Positions 10,760-22,300 are shown, counted from the stretch's first letter. The stretch is 64,000 bases of DNA from Sesamum alatum (GCA_034509735.1 JACGWO010000005.1:14311264-14375263), one strand, 5' to 3'. Translations and numbers: made by a program. The notes: a model not told the origin generated them from the sequence alone.

Positions 10760-12987
10760 TGAAGGACAAGCGGATCCGCCCGGGAGCGCGAGCGGAAGCG
10801 AGAAAGCGAGAAATTGTGCGTAAAATTAAATCTAATTCAAAATACGCGAATCCCAAGGGGTGTACCCTTGGGTGCTCAACCGGGCGTTCGATGTAGGATG
10901 TGTAAATATTAAAACATATATTTAAACACATAGGGCATAGATATATAAATGAAATCAATCAAAGCGTAATAAACCGTTACCTTTGATTGTTTAGCGTATG
11001 CTCCCGGCTACTAGCGTTGTTCCATCTCCGGAATGCTCACGAAATCCAAACGTATGGATTCTCCAAAGGTGATCCACACCACACTAGAAGAAACACACGT
11101 TCTTCTTGCTAGAAAAGAACGGGTTTTGGAAGGAATCGGTTTAAGAGAAGAACACTATGAATTAGTGTTCTCTTAAACTTACTTTGTTCTTCTTCTTGAT
11201 TCAAAATCAAGTGAAGAACACAAGTGTAAGAGAGGGAGAGAGCACGAAAATTGAGAGAGAGGAGAGGATTTTGGTCTTCTCTTTTTCCTAGAAAAAGATG
11301 AATAATGAATCACTTATTCTTGGTGTTGTATATTCTAATACATACACATAATAAATGTGATTATTGGAATGTGTCTAGGTTCATCCAAGGATGTCTAGAT
11401 TCATTCCAATCAATCACCATCAATTCTTCAATCAAGCCTACAAAAATTTATGGTATGATCAAATCATACCAAAAGGGAAGAGCTTGATTGGAGTTGATTT
11501 GTCTCTTTCCAAAAGAGATAAGTCAATATACCACCTAGCATGAAACATGGCTGATTTTGCTTCCTCCAAGGGAGCGTGTCGGCCATGTTTAATTAAGGAA
11601 AGAAGTCCAACTTCTTCCCATTCCAAATTAGGAATTATTTCTCCTCTCGGGTATAATTTAACAGACCGGGTTTTATCGTAATCCAATTACGACGAACCCA
11701 ATATTAAATCCAATTTAATATCCACTTAAATTATTCCTGTTGATCTTTTAATCCAATTAAAAGATCCAACGTCTCAACATCTCAACTTTCCATATTTAAT
11801 CGAAAATCCAATTTACCGATTAAATGAAAGCCCGATACAATATCGGCCCGTCCATCCAATGGACTTTCCCTTAAGTAATCCTATTACTTATTTTATCCTT
11901 CGAGATTGACTCGAAGTCGGTCTCTCAACCTCCTCGGTGATTTGTGTGTGACCCTTTAGGTTCACCCTCAGCTAGACTTGGGCCCGTGTCCCACAAGGGC
12001 CCGTTACCATGGGTGGCCGTCTAGCAACGGTCCATGACACTAGAGACTAGGTGAATTGGCGTGAACATTTAGGCGCCGATTCCATACGGGTACGATCCTT
12101 CCATCTACCGTCTCCCGACCTTAGTCTAGGGTATGGAATTGGGCGTCGGTTCCCATCCTTGACTAGGCATCTATGCTTAATACTCGAGACCACGTATGCT
12201 TCATTGCGTCGACACAGGGAACCATTCCCTGTTCGACCAACCACTGTGGCCACAGCTTCAAACAGTATGAACGTGTCTTCGACTGCATAGGAGATACCTC
12301 TGTCACATACTGACAGGGGACGGATCCTCTTCTTGGAATCCACCGTCCTCGCTACACATTCCGACTGCACTGGACAAGGCTTATGATAATCATCTTACAG
12401 AATGATTACCTCTCGCCAGATCCAAGATACAACCGTCCTGTGCACGCGACTGCCATGATCCCTCAAGTCTGAGGATTACTCCCGTACTATCGGAACCGGG
12501 GAAAACCAATCATACCGACCAAGCCTCCAAGGCTTCCATATGATGATCCCCGCGAGTCAGTCCAGTCGGCTCGATCCAGTCGACCAACCCATCAAGATCG
12601 TGTAGGCGTCCCACGCCTGTCGCCGATGAAACACGGCACTCATCCAATGAACACGACTTTTGACCCAAGTCTCAATAGGACCCTCGATGCCCTGTCTCGA
12701 GGTCCTCGACTTGGAACGTTTCAGACCCAACTCTTAATCAGTTGGTTTCATGACCACCATCCAATGCGTGGCCCAACTGCACGAGTTGTTAATCCATGGT
12801 CTGTGGGCTTTGTTGCGATATAAGTTAAACACCGTTTTAACAAATGTAAGATGAGCGCAACAAATGAGGTACCATTGGTGACGAACACTCATCTTATTCA
12901 TCACATAATAATATTATATTCACATCAAGTTGTCGGATAGGTTACAAATTGCCAAACCTATTTGCTTTCTGGTCACCTATTCCAACA
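10760..12987 (-). repeat. 5' LTR of copia element A
   Basis: The LTR is 2228 bp and bounded by TG...CA. It is nearly identical to 2830-5056, with scattered single-base changes. It is followed by the target duplication GGAGA at 12988-12992. In the element's sense direction it would supply the promoter and transcription start. Confidence 0.92.
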
Positions 12988-13006
12988 GGAGATATAAGTG
13001 AACTAA

Positions 13007-13440
13007 GACTACAAAAAAATCGAAGATTAGCGATAAAAAAGTCAAGTGACAATTTTAATATTGTCACTAATTATATATATTTTGTAACAAGAATGTTTAT
13101 TTTGTCACAATAATGAATTTGATGATTTTAATTATTGCTATTTTTTTTGTAAAAATTGTTATTAGTGACAAAAGAATGAGCACAAAGTTGTCACTAAATA
13201 CAATTAGTGACTCATGTATAGTGACAACGAATAATTGTTGTCACTATATTGTGTTGTCACGAAGTTATCACTATAAATGATTCACTAATTGTATTTAGTG
13301 ACAACTTTATACATAATTTTTATCACTAATAATTATATTGTGAAAACGTAAAAAATATTGTCACTTAATATATATTTTTAGTGATAATTTTAAAATTATT
13401 ATTTAATATTTTATCATTAATATCATATTTTCTTATAGTG
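13007..13440. mobile_element. palindromic CACTA-type MITE
   Basis: This 434-bp element has inverted ends, gACTACAAAAAAATCG on the left and the complement of CACTATAAGAAAATATG on the right. It is flanked by the 3-bp duplication TAA (13004-13006 and 13441-13443). CACTA-type termini and 3-bp duplications indicate the En/Spm superfamily. The interior is built from repeated TTAGTGACAA/TTGTCACTAA units in both orientations, so a single strand could fold almost end to end. No coding capacity. It interrupts the LINE relic between the motifs LRPISL and ISPYQ. Confidence 0.85.
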
Positions 13441-14150
13441 TAATAAATGGCTTTATGCGAGTAACAATAATATTTGAATGACTTTATAAAGAGTGTTACA
13501 TAAGCTTATAGGACGTAAGTGTGTATGTGTATTAGGATTCAGTCGTTTAGGTGTTTGTATGATTTAAGTGGTTAGGTAGATTTCCTGTCCGACCCAGGTG
13601 ATTTATTAGGTCCAATCTTTTTTAGAACTAAAAAAATTTCTGCATCATCAATAGCGAGATTAACTTTTGTTGTTGAGCCTGAGTGAGCTGGGGTAATGGC
13701 CCATCTAAAAAGTCAAAATTAACCAAAGGAGTAGAATTAGAATTGGAATCTGTGGTTAGATTTTGGAAAGAAAAAGAAAATGGAAGGACTTAGCTATCTC
13801 AATTGGGTCTTGACTCCACACATTTTCAGAATTCCTAATACCCTGAATTAGATTTGTACGCCTTCTATGACTTACAAAGATAAAATAATTTGTGTTAAGA
13901 TCTCCAATTGGATCCAGTGAACCTTAGCTCGTTGTTGTCAATAAGAATTTTTTTTTATATATAGACTCGCGAGGTTTTTAAAAAGTTCTTTTTCTTGAAA
14001 AATAAGATTATTCGGAATATTTGAAACAATATGTGGCTGTAAAATTTGTATTCTAGATAGGGATTGATTAATTTCAAAATCAATGTTGTCAAAAACTTAT
14101 CTAGATGCAAGTCTATTACAATCAATTTGGAAACCATAATCATTTTTATG
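13441..14150 (-). pseudogene. LINE ORF2 relic, linker and start of reverse transcriptase
   Basis: This is the upstream continuation of the LINE at 2300-2829. Minus-strand translation gives EKELFKNLASLYIKKNS (about 13970), then GDLNTNYF with the following HRRRTNLIQ (about 13900), then SENVWSQDPIEIA (about 13820), then LRPISLCNTLYKVI (about 13490). These are hallmark motifs of the linker before the RT and of RT block 1 in plant L1-type ORF2. Stops and frame changes are frequent. Removing the MITE with one TAA, and element A with one GGAGA, brings the motifs back into colinear order. Confidence 0.8.
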
Positions 14151-14159
14151 TGCATTAAA

Positions 14160-14560
14160 ATGAAGACAATACTGCAACACTAATTGTCTATATTTTGCAG
14201 GGATAATTGTAAATTTCGTCATGTAATTATAGGTTTTTGACGTTTTGATTTTTTAAGTTTTTAGGGTAGCAAAATCGTCCTTTAACTTTTCAACTCTCCT
14301 CTGGTCGTCGAAATTTTTAAAACTCATCGGAATAATGGCACGCGATTAGCACGTGATGGTTTTAATTTGGAGCTTTTTTCACTGATTGGCTGAAATTTAC
14401 AACTTGGCAACTGAAATGAAATTAAATAAAAAATAATTACGACGTGGCAAAAATGCCACGTCGTGGGGCTTTCTTATAAAAGATTTGGAATAAAAATCCA
14501 AGTCAGCCACACGACGTGACATTTTTGCCAGGTCGTAATTTTTATTTGTTGACAGAAATT
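14160..14560. repeat. unclassified repeat with two hairpin palindromes
   Basis: No coding. A perfect 11-bp inverted repeat with a 4-base loop lies at 14439-14464 (arm ACGACGTGGCA). An imperfect copy of the same palindrome lies at about 14511-14536. The segment starts with the 'ggataattgtaaatttcg' type sequence that often marks the end of plant DNA transposons. The family is not recognised. Confidence 0.5.
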
Positions 14561-14970
14561 ACAACAATTTACAATAAATACCAATATTAACCAATAAATA
14601 CCAAATAACTTCACAAGTTACACAATAATTACACAAATAAATACCAATATTAACCAATAATTTCACAAATTGACAGAAATTACAATAACTTCACAATAAT
14701 TGCACAAATTTTCAGAAATTACAACAATTTACAATTTTCAGAAATTACAACAATTTACATAATTACAAAAATTACAACAATTTACAATTTTCAAAAATTA
14801 CAACAATTTACAGAAATTACAAAAAATTTACATAATTACATAAATTACAATAATTTACTATTTTCAGAAATTTCCAGAAATTTACAGAAATATTCAGAAA
14901 TTTCTGAAAGTTTACAGAAATATTCAAAAATTTACCGAAATTGACAGAAATTTCATAAATAATTTCAGGG
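14540..14970. repeat. degenerate short tandem repeat (AATTACAACAATTTACA type)
   Basis: About 400 bp consist of variants of 'cagaaattacaacaatttaca' in irregular tandem order, drifting to 'cagaaatttc' near 14880-14950. No coding signal. This looks like an expanded minisatellite. Confidence 0.7.
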
Positions 14971-14984
14971 AAAAAAAAAAAGGA

Positions 14985-15060
14985 AATGTACCTGGGTTTT
15001 GCAAAAACAGAGAGTGAGAGAGAATGTACCTGGGTTTTGCAAAAAGAGAGAGTGAGAGAG
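14985..15060. repeat. 38-bp tandem duplication plus G-rich tract
   Basis: Two nearly identical 38-bp copies (14985-15022 and 15023-15060) begin AATGTACCTGGGTTTTGC and end in GAGAGTGAGAGAG. They are followed to about 15235 by a G-rich low-complexity stretch of GGTGGGCAGCGG and GGTGGTGGTG units with a G run at 15190-15202. Open frames across it are composition artefacts. Confidence 0.8.
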
Positions 15061-15289
15061 TGGCGGGCGACGGTGGGCAGCGGGGCGCAGTGGCAGGCGG
15101 CGGTGGGCAGCGGCAGGCAGTGGTGCGCAATGGTGGTGGTGGTGGGTCTTGGTGGTGGTGGTGCACGGTGGTGTTGCGAAGAAGGCGAAGGGGGGGGGGG
15201 GGTTGCTGTGAAGGGGAGAAGAAGAAGAGGGGGGGTTCAGGTGATCAGAAAATGGCTAATTGGTCCTATTTATAGTAAGACTTTTTGGA

Positions 15290-16310
15290 GCGGCCTTTGT
15301 AATAGACATTTAAAAATTGACCGTTAAAAAACTAATTTAGGAACGGCCACTGTAGCCGTTTATAAAGCCGATACAATGTTTGATACTCCAACAATACGAT
15401 GTCGTTTTGGAAGAGGCCGTTACAAAAGCCGGTTCAACGTAACATTACAAATTTTTTAAAAAAAATCATTAAAAATTCATAATAAACCACTTTTGAAATA
15501 AATAATGTTAGATAAAGTTATATTATGTGTAAATAACACATTATAAATCACAATACATTTTGAATGCGGATTGATATATGGTCACATAATGAAATAAATT
15601 TGTATATGCATAATTGTTAGTAATGCACTAATGCAACTTTGATTATATATTGTTGTACTGTACTCAATAATCAGACCATCAGATTAAAGATCCAACCGTT
15701 AGATGTGATCAAAGTGGTATAGAATACACTTGATGAAGTTTTGTACAAATATCATTTACGGATGTCGAGATATGGTATCCAATAAATAATATAACCAAGT
15801 GAATCTGGTGCATCATTCAAACCAGCCGTCTGATTTGAAATCGCACCGTCAGATGTGATGAAAAGACCAAATTCTTAAACATAATCAAGTTTGATTGGAA
15901 TCGAGCACACGAATTTAAAGATATCGCGCCGGGATTGAAATTTTTTAATCTACACACACTATTTGTAACGGCCCTAGAAATTCACTTTGTTTCTTAACAT
16001 TGTAACGGCTTTTGTTGTATATTTAATAACACAAATGAAAATTTTCAATATCCCTCTAATTTTTTGGCTTTTCCGCCAACATATTCAATTTTAAACGGTT
16101 TTAGTAACAGCTATGTAAAGGCCGTTACAAAATTAAATATTTCCCTCTAACTTTTTCATTTCGCGGGAAATCGAGGTGCCTTTTTTTCAGACTTCTAGGA
16201 ACGGCTTTTGTTGCAGCTCCGTTATTAAATGGTCGTTCCAAATGTTAAAATAATTTTTAAAAAATATTATATATTCGATAAGTACAGCAATATTAACTAA
16301 TTCGTTACAA
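15290..16310. repeat. CACTA left subterminal repeat region
   Basis: Repeated GGCCGTT, GTAACGGCC and AACGGCTTTTGT motifs occur at about 15290, 15340, 15415, 15967, 16005, 16095 and 16200. A block near 15670-15860 has the 'cagatgtgat/ccgtcagat' form often seen beside them. In En/Spm elements such subterminal motifs are the binding sites for the element's own DNA-binding protein. Confidence 0.65.
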
Positions 16311-16314
16311 AACA

Positions 16315-19300
16315 CTAGAAACCAGATGACTCGTCTTCATCAGTCTCATAATCCTCAAAACTATCTTCATCATCCTCGTCTTTTTTATCATCATCTTGGG
16401 CAATCTGAGAAGTTCCTGCTCCTTGTTGGCGTGCTACTGGAAGATCAACAAAAAGTTGTATACCATCATAATCATGTAGGTCGTACGCTTGATTGTCCAA
16501 AGCAACTCCAGGGACAGGTATGTCTTCATCTAGTTGATACGCAATATTGGTCCATCGAGACTTGTCAATTACTCTCCGAGCCGTGGTTTTGCAAACGGCC
16601 ATCCAATCCGCTTTATCTCTCTTCATGCTCGGAAACTCTGTGTAGTAAACTTGTACTGCTTGTTGTGCCAGTATGAATGGTTCATCTTTCTGGTACAACT
16701 TTTGAAATTAACATCAACAATGTGATACCGAGGGTGTACCTTCATGCCTCTAATCGGATCGGCCCAATGACACTTGAATAACACGACATGCAAGTTCGGA
16801 ATAAGTGGTATGTCAACTGAATTATCTCTTCGAGTATTCCATAGAAGTCATTGTTCGTGTCTGTGTACGATGAGCTCTTCACACACCCCATAGTTCATTG
16901 TTGACTTGCCCACATTGTGTCGCTCAGTTTGGAAGTTGAAACCATTCACAAAATAAAACGTTAATGTTGTCACCTCACCGCATGGACCCCAATAGTGACA
17001 TTTAAGGAGCTCCTGATCTATGTCGTTCAATTCGAGATAAACCTGCAAATTCGTATTAATACAAATTAATAACAGGACATTAGAACCACGTCATACATTC
17101 ATTGTTAAAAATACATCAACTTACACGACGTTTGAACCAATCCTCGAAATCAGTTGCTACTAGTTGATCAATAATTGGATCTTCCGAATGCTGGTCGCGC
17201 CCAATATCTCGTTCAAGAATTCCCTGGTTGCAAATACATATTAATAGAAAAGTAGTCTTGTAACGAAGATTGTGCCTATATATATATATGTGCAAATACT
17301 TACTAGTAATATGACGTGACTACTTCACAATTGCACAACACATACGTCTTAATTATATGTCGTTCTGCACTACTTAGCCATCTCTTCTTTAAGGCACCAC
17401 TAGGTTGGCCAGGGTAGTTGAAAATAGACCGTTGGATGCTGTCATCGTTGGTCGTCATATCGTCGTTTCGAGTAGGTCTGCTTGCGCTTGCAAAGAACGT
17501 GCGGCTCAAAGTAGTGGGAAGTGAATAGACCGATTTCCTCCACAATGTATGCCTCCACAATTGACGCCTGGATGTGTGCTTTGTTCTTCACCGTCTTCTT
17601 CAAACCGTGAAGGAATCTATTAAGAAAACATATTTAATTATTAACATACGGATGAGTATTAGTAGTGTAACAAATTAAATACGTGAGCGTTAATTACCTC
17701 TCAAATGGGTACATCCACCTATACTGCACTGGCCCTCCCACACGAGCCTCATATGGGAAGTGCACAATGAGGTGCTCCATTGAGTCGAAGAAAGCTGGCG
17801 GAAAGATTTTCTCAAGGTTACACATGATCACGGATACGCTATTTTCAAACTCACCTCCGTTAATGCATTCCACACGTGCTCTGGAAGCATCTCACGGAAG
17901 GCAATTGGGATCAACTTCTGCATAAATACGTGACAGTCGTGGCTCTTCATGCCGTGCATCCTTAACTCCGTGAAATCGACACAACGGCCAATGTTAGATG
18001 CATAACCATCAGGAAACCTAAGACACCGAATCTAATCATATATCCCCCTCTTCTGCTCCTTCGTCAAGGTATACACCACTTTTAGCATCGCGTTCGGTAT
18101 TCGTTCGTCCAACTCTAGGTCTGGCCGATTGCATATAGTTTTCAAGTCCTTGCTTGCATTCAAATTGTCTTTGGTTTTTCCCTTTATATCCATCACGGTG
18201 TTGAATATGTTGTCACACACGTTTTTCTCAATGTGCATGACATCAAGGTTGTGTCATATCAAAAACGTTGACCAGCATGGAAGATCCCAAAATATGCTTT
18301 TCTTCGTCCACTTGTGCATGGTACCATATCCTGGTGGGAGTGTCATAGGTTCTTCGACAGCAGGACTGAATTCTTCTACCTAGTGGTGGATCTGCTCTCT
18401 AGTCAGGGGCGGGCGTGCAACCTTCCTTTCCACTCGATTTCTAGTGAAGGCTTTCTTATTCTTACGGTAAGGATAGTCCAGTGGTAAAAACTGTTTGTGG
18501 CAGTCAAAGTAGCACGCCTTCTTACCATGTTGCAGACGGAATGCCTGTGTGTCATCCATACAAATTGGACACCCTATAATACCAGCGGTACTCCATCCAG
18601 ACGCCATCCCATAAGCAGGTAGGTCGTTCACGGTCCACATAAATGCCGCGCGCATCATGAATGCTTGGTTCGTAGCACTGTTGTGCGTCCGTACGCCCAC
18701 ATGCCACAATTGCACAAGCTCCTCGATCAACGGCTCCAGATAAGCATCGATCAGACGCTTCGGATTTGATGGGCCAGGGATCACCAACGTGAGGAACATG
18801 TACTCAAACTTCATGCACATTCCCGTTAGGAGATTGTACGGTGTGAGTATAACGGGCCAACATGAGTAAGTTTTACCATATTGCCTATGCGGCGCAAACC
18901 CGTCTGTGCATAACCCTAGCCTAACATTACGGGACTCCAATGCAAAGTCGAGATATGTCTTGTTGAAATGTCGGACGGATTACCCATGGAGCCCTCCTCC
19001 GTCTGATGTGTGGCATGCCACGTTATGTGCTCAGCAGTCGCTGTCGAAGCATACAACCTTTGCAGTCGGGGAGTAAGAGGCAGGTACTTAAGAACGACAT
19101 ATGGGGACTTCTTTTGGCGGGGGTCTCGCTGTCTGGTCGGCTTGTACCTAGCCTCTCCACAAAACTTGCAGTACTCCAAATCAATGTCGTCCTTCCACTA
19201 AAACATGCAACCATTTTTACACGCATCAATCTTCTCAACAGGTAATCCCGAATCTCTAATCAATTTCTTCGTACTGTAGTAATCAGTAGGAAAAGTGTGA

Positions 19301-19967
19301 TCGCGGGGCAATATATGATCACCCCACTGGCACATTCGATCATATGTGCGCTCAGATAAATTGCCCTTAGCTTTGATATTCACCAAACTGGCAACCGCCC
19401 CCAACTGAGATTGGGTACAACCGCTCCACAACGGCTGGTCGGCAGCGCACGCTACATCAAAAAAATGGTCTGACAACCCTGACACATAATCATATCGCCC
19501 ACCCCCGTACCATGTAGAACATGACCTCGTACCATCGTCAGGCACACCCTTGTCGTAAGAAGAAAAATAACTCGGCCCGGCTGCATCATAAACCATCCTC
19601 TGTGCCCAATCCATCTGTTGTTAATCACCCTAATGCGAACTACCCTCCTCCTGAGTAGATGGGGTTTGCTCCTCCTGCGCTGGAGGGGCGGTCACAGTAT
19701 CAAAGTACTCCTGCACCCTCTCCTCGCCGTGAGAAATCCAATTATAACATTCCGGAACAAACTCGCGCCTATATAAGTCAAAATTTACCTCGTCAGGTGT
19801 TTTGAACCTTCGTTTTTGCACTTCACACACGGGCACCTAATCTTATCTCCGTCCATATATTGATGTTGGGACTGAGCCCACTCTATGAAAGTTTTAACAC
19901 CATCCTCAAACTGCTGTGTAAGACCCGCCCTATTTGGGAGGTTCTTCTCATACATCCATCTTCTCAA
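16315..19967 (-). pseudogene. CACTA transposase (TNP2-like), broken
   Basis: Read 3' to 5' on the plus strand, the pieces come in the usual order. A transposase-associated domain lies at 19967-19630 (IRCPCVKCKN, then TPDEVNFDLYRREF and YNWISHGE). The Transposase_21 core lies at 19614-18032 (YCKFCGEARY; LGLCTDGFAPH; TYSCWPVILTPYNL; IGCPICMDDTQAF; MHIEKNVCDNI). A DUF4218-like part (LPEHVW and IVEAYIVEEIG) lies at about 17950-17520. A DUF4216-like part lies at 17048-16700 (LKCHYWGPCGEV; NVGKSTMNYGVCEE). An acidic tail rich in D and E ends at 16315. Stops and frame changes split it into at least eight pieces; some gaps could be introns. The protein would cut and rejoin CACTA ends; this copy appears dead. 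Confidence 0.88.
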
Positions 19968-20219
19968 TTACCTTAACATGATCAGAGCTACATATACGCA
20001 AACATACATTTAAAATAAAAATAATTAAACGGCGTTTACTTTAAAAAAAAAAAAAAAAGGTTGAAGTTGTTACCTGGTCAGAGCAACTCAATAAATTAAC
20101 AATAACCGAACAAGTGTATGTGCACTAATTGTGGTCGAGAGAGATTGAGAGTGTGTGTGGTTAATCAAGACTAGAACAAATGAAATAAATTGAAAACATC
20201 ATGCAATATAATATTAGAA

Positions 20220-20815
20220 GCATATGTACTGGCTTTTGTAACGGCTTTAGTGGCAACAACATAATCGTTGAAATATTACCGTTGGAATATAGCCGTTAGA
20301 TACAATAACTTTGTTACGGTTTTTGGAATGTTTATATTTTAAAACACAAGCCGTTGCAATTGTAACTATCATTGCATCAGTCCCTCCTACTTACGTTTTG
20401 TATCGATTTTTGCTACAGTTCTTGTAACGGAGGATCACATTTAATACAAAACGGCTACAAAATTGTAACACCGTTTAAAGAGCCGTTACAATATTGTAAC
20501 GGTTGTCTTTTTGTTACGGTTGTTGTAACAAATTTCTTTGAAATGTCGACTGGCCGTTACAAGTTCACGACCGAATTTCAAACGCCGTTACAATTTGTAA
20601 CGGCTCAAATTTAGTAACGGCTATACATACATCTATTTTTTGTAATGGCTTTTTATCCGGTTTTAGGTACGGTCGCCACACAATTTCCTCTTATCCAAGA
20701 TTAATCTCCATATTAGTTCCTCCGTTCCGAAAATGTTACAATGGCCGTTTAAATTGTAACGGCTTCTTGGCTGTTACAAAATAGTCGTTTCAAATACTGA
20801 TTTTTTTTTGTAGTG
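20220..20815. repeat. CACTA right subterminal repeat region and terminus
   Basis: At least ten copies of GTAACGG or its complement CCGTTAC occur in both orientations between 20230 and 20770, denser than on the left. The terminal GTAGTG lies at 20810-20815. This is the classic En/Spm end layout. Confidence 0.75.
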
Positions 20816-20930
20816 AAAATTCATTATTGTGATAAAATTAACATTCTTATCACTAAATATATATAATTAGTGATAACATTAAAATTATTACTTAATTTTT
20901 TTATCGTTAATTTTTTATTTTTTTGTAGTG
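20816..20930. mobile_element. fragment of the same CACTA-type MITE, reversed
   Basis: The reverse complement of this 115-bp segment matches 13007-13120 almost base for base, starting CACTACAAAAAAATAAAAAA and continuing through TTATCACTAATTATATATAT. It ends in GTAGTG at 20930. The other end of this MITE is missing: the sequence stops exactly where the larger CACTA element ends, which suggests that element inserted into the MITE and the far half was lost. Confidence 0.75.
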
Positions 20931-21249
20931 CGAACGGAAGACGGTGGGCCAATCGGGGGGAGGTGAATGAATGGTGACCTTCATGGGCCATGTTTGTGTG
21001 AAAATGATATGGGGTGTGTATGAGCCACAATTGAAAGATAAAGATTCGATAAGTACATTGAATGTAAACTACTAGCTTCAATATTTAAACTAGAAACCAT
21101 TTGTCAAAGGGGCAAAGAAATTTATTGAAGGGGGTGAAAAGGCAACCTCATCTGGTAAATTATGCAAACAAGCCACTTGGCGTAAGAGATTGGTTGCGTG
21201 CAAGCTACATGTTGGATTATCAAGTTAGCACGCGTCTAGTTAAACGTCA

Positions 21250-22300
21250 TCACTTGAGTGTCGGTTGTTTAAGCAATGTTATCAGTGCGAGTTGTTTTAT
21301 TTGTTGAGGTAGTATTAGGCGGGTGTTAGTGGGGCTTGATCGGGGCTTACAGTGGCCTAAACTTGAGTGGCCTTGGGAAATAAGGTGAAGAGGGAGCTTA
21401 CACGGCCCTGGCCTTCCGTGATTGCTGGTCTGGCAGTTGATTGCATGGGATTCTATTGTGTGAAAACCATGCATGGCAATAGAGAGCTCATGAAGAGCAC
21501 ATAACTTTTTCGAAGAAACAAAAATGATGATCAGTGCAAAACACGTTCTCTCGTGAACGATTCCCGAAATGGTGTCAAAGGAGTATGGGGTGTCTGGAAT
21601 ATCCAAATCTTCATTATTGAGCAGTGTAAATGGGTTAAGGGTTTGTATCACGCCGGTAGGTACAAGGTGGATGTTGATAGCCTAGTGGTGGTGTTCTTAA
21701 TGAGACGAAGGAGGTTCAACTTCAAAAGAAGTTATATCAAGAGTGGGGTTATCAGGAGATTTAATGGACAATCAAGTTGCATATAACCAGTTATACCGCA
21801 ACTGTAACAAAACAGGGCACTGAGTTCATATTTTATGGCCTGTGTGTGATTCTGAATTTACATAAAGGGAATTAAAGGAACTGAAGTATCTAATTCCATA
21901 CATAATCAGACAAATTTACGTGTGTTGAAATGTATGAGAGTCCATTTTAATTGGATGGCCAACCAGTCTAGCAATATGAAATAAGGCATTGAAATCATAA
22001 TATTCAATAGATAGATTAAGTAATTGAATCCATACACAACGGGATGACGGGTGGGAACGAGAAGGTACGAAATTAGGTTTACATTGTTGAATATGAAGAT
22101 AGTAGTTAAACAAAAACCATGGACCACCTACCAAGGCCATGAAATAACCTTCAAGGTTACTAACCTGAAGGATATAGCAGCCTTCCCCTAGATCTGACAC
22201 AAAAATTGGTGCAGAATTCTTCCAAAGTTACCTAAAGGTTGTGTAAGATTCGAAGATTGGTTTGGTCAAATGAAGTGTTTTGAGGATAAAAGCCTTCTAC
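21250..22300 (-). pseudogene. LINE ORF1 relic (DUF4283 and zinc knuckle)
   Basis: Minus-strand translation of 22200-21906 gives a DUF4283-type domain: LVGGPWFLFNYYLHIQQCKP, then PSSRCVWIQLLNLSIEYYD, then VGHPIKMDSHT. Further along, near 21790-21830, a degraded zinc knuckle reads CYSCGITGYMQLDC, with Tyr where His is expected. Stops lie between them. A proline-rich tail frame continues to about 21250. In plant L1-type elements, ORF1 is the nucleic-acid-binding partner of ORF2. Whether it belongs to the LINE whose ORF2 lies at 2300-14150 cannot be told. Confidence 0.7.

Larger units (their letters stand above)
2830..12987 (-). mobile_element. Ty1/copia LTR retrotransposon, element A
   Basis: This is a structurally complete 10.2-kb copia element on the minus strand. 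Both ends carry a 2.2-kb LTR bounded by TG...CA. A perfect 5-bp target duplication GGAGA flanks it (2825-2829 and 12988-12992). An initiator-Met tRNA type primer site lies just inside the 5' LTR, and a short purine-rich tract lies inside the 3' LTR. The domain order gag, protease, integrase, RT, RNase H is copia-type. The coding region carries several stops, a 57-bp deletion and frameshifts, so it cannot move by itself. It inserted into a LINE relic. The two LTRs differ at only a small share of sites, which suggests a fairly recent insertion. Confidence 0.95.
15280..20815 (-). mobile_element. CACTA (En/Spm) DNA transposon, decayed
   Basis: The right terminus is clear: the plus strand ends TTTTTTTTTGTAGTG at 20815, which read inward is CACTACAAAAAAAAA. 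Dense subterminal motifs of the GTAACGGC/GCCGTTACA type occupy about 20220-20815 on the right and 15290-16260 on the left. The middle holds minus-strand transposase remains. The left CACTA terminus was not found, so the left limit is set from the first subterminal motifs and may be off by some hundred bases. The element abuts a MITE fragment at 20816. Confidence 0.8.

Noticed and set aside
14540..14970. CRISPR-like spaced repeats
   Set aside because: The units are irregular, contiguous and AT-rich without unique spacers of constant length, and the organism is a plant.
14986..15327. Gly/Arg-rich frames of 113 and 83 codons
   Set aside because: They translate a tandem duplication and a G-rich low-complexity tract; no protein family fits.
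13007..20930. One large CACTA element from 13007 to 20930
   Set aside because: The MITE at 13007-13440 has its own matched TAA duplication, and the bases after 20930 (CGA) do not match TAA.
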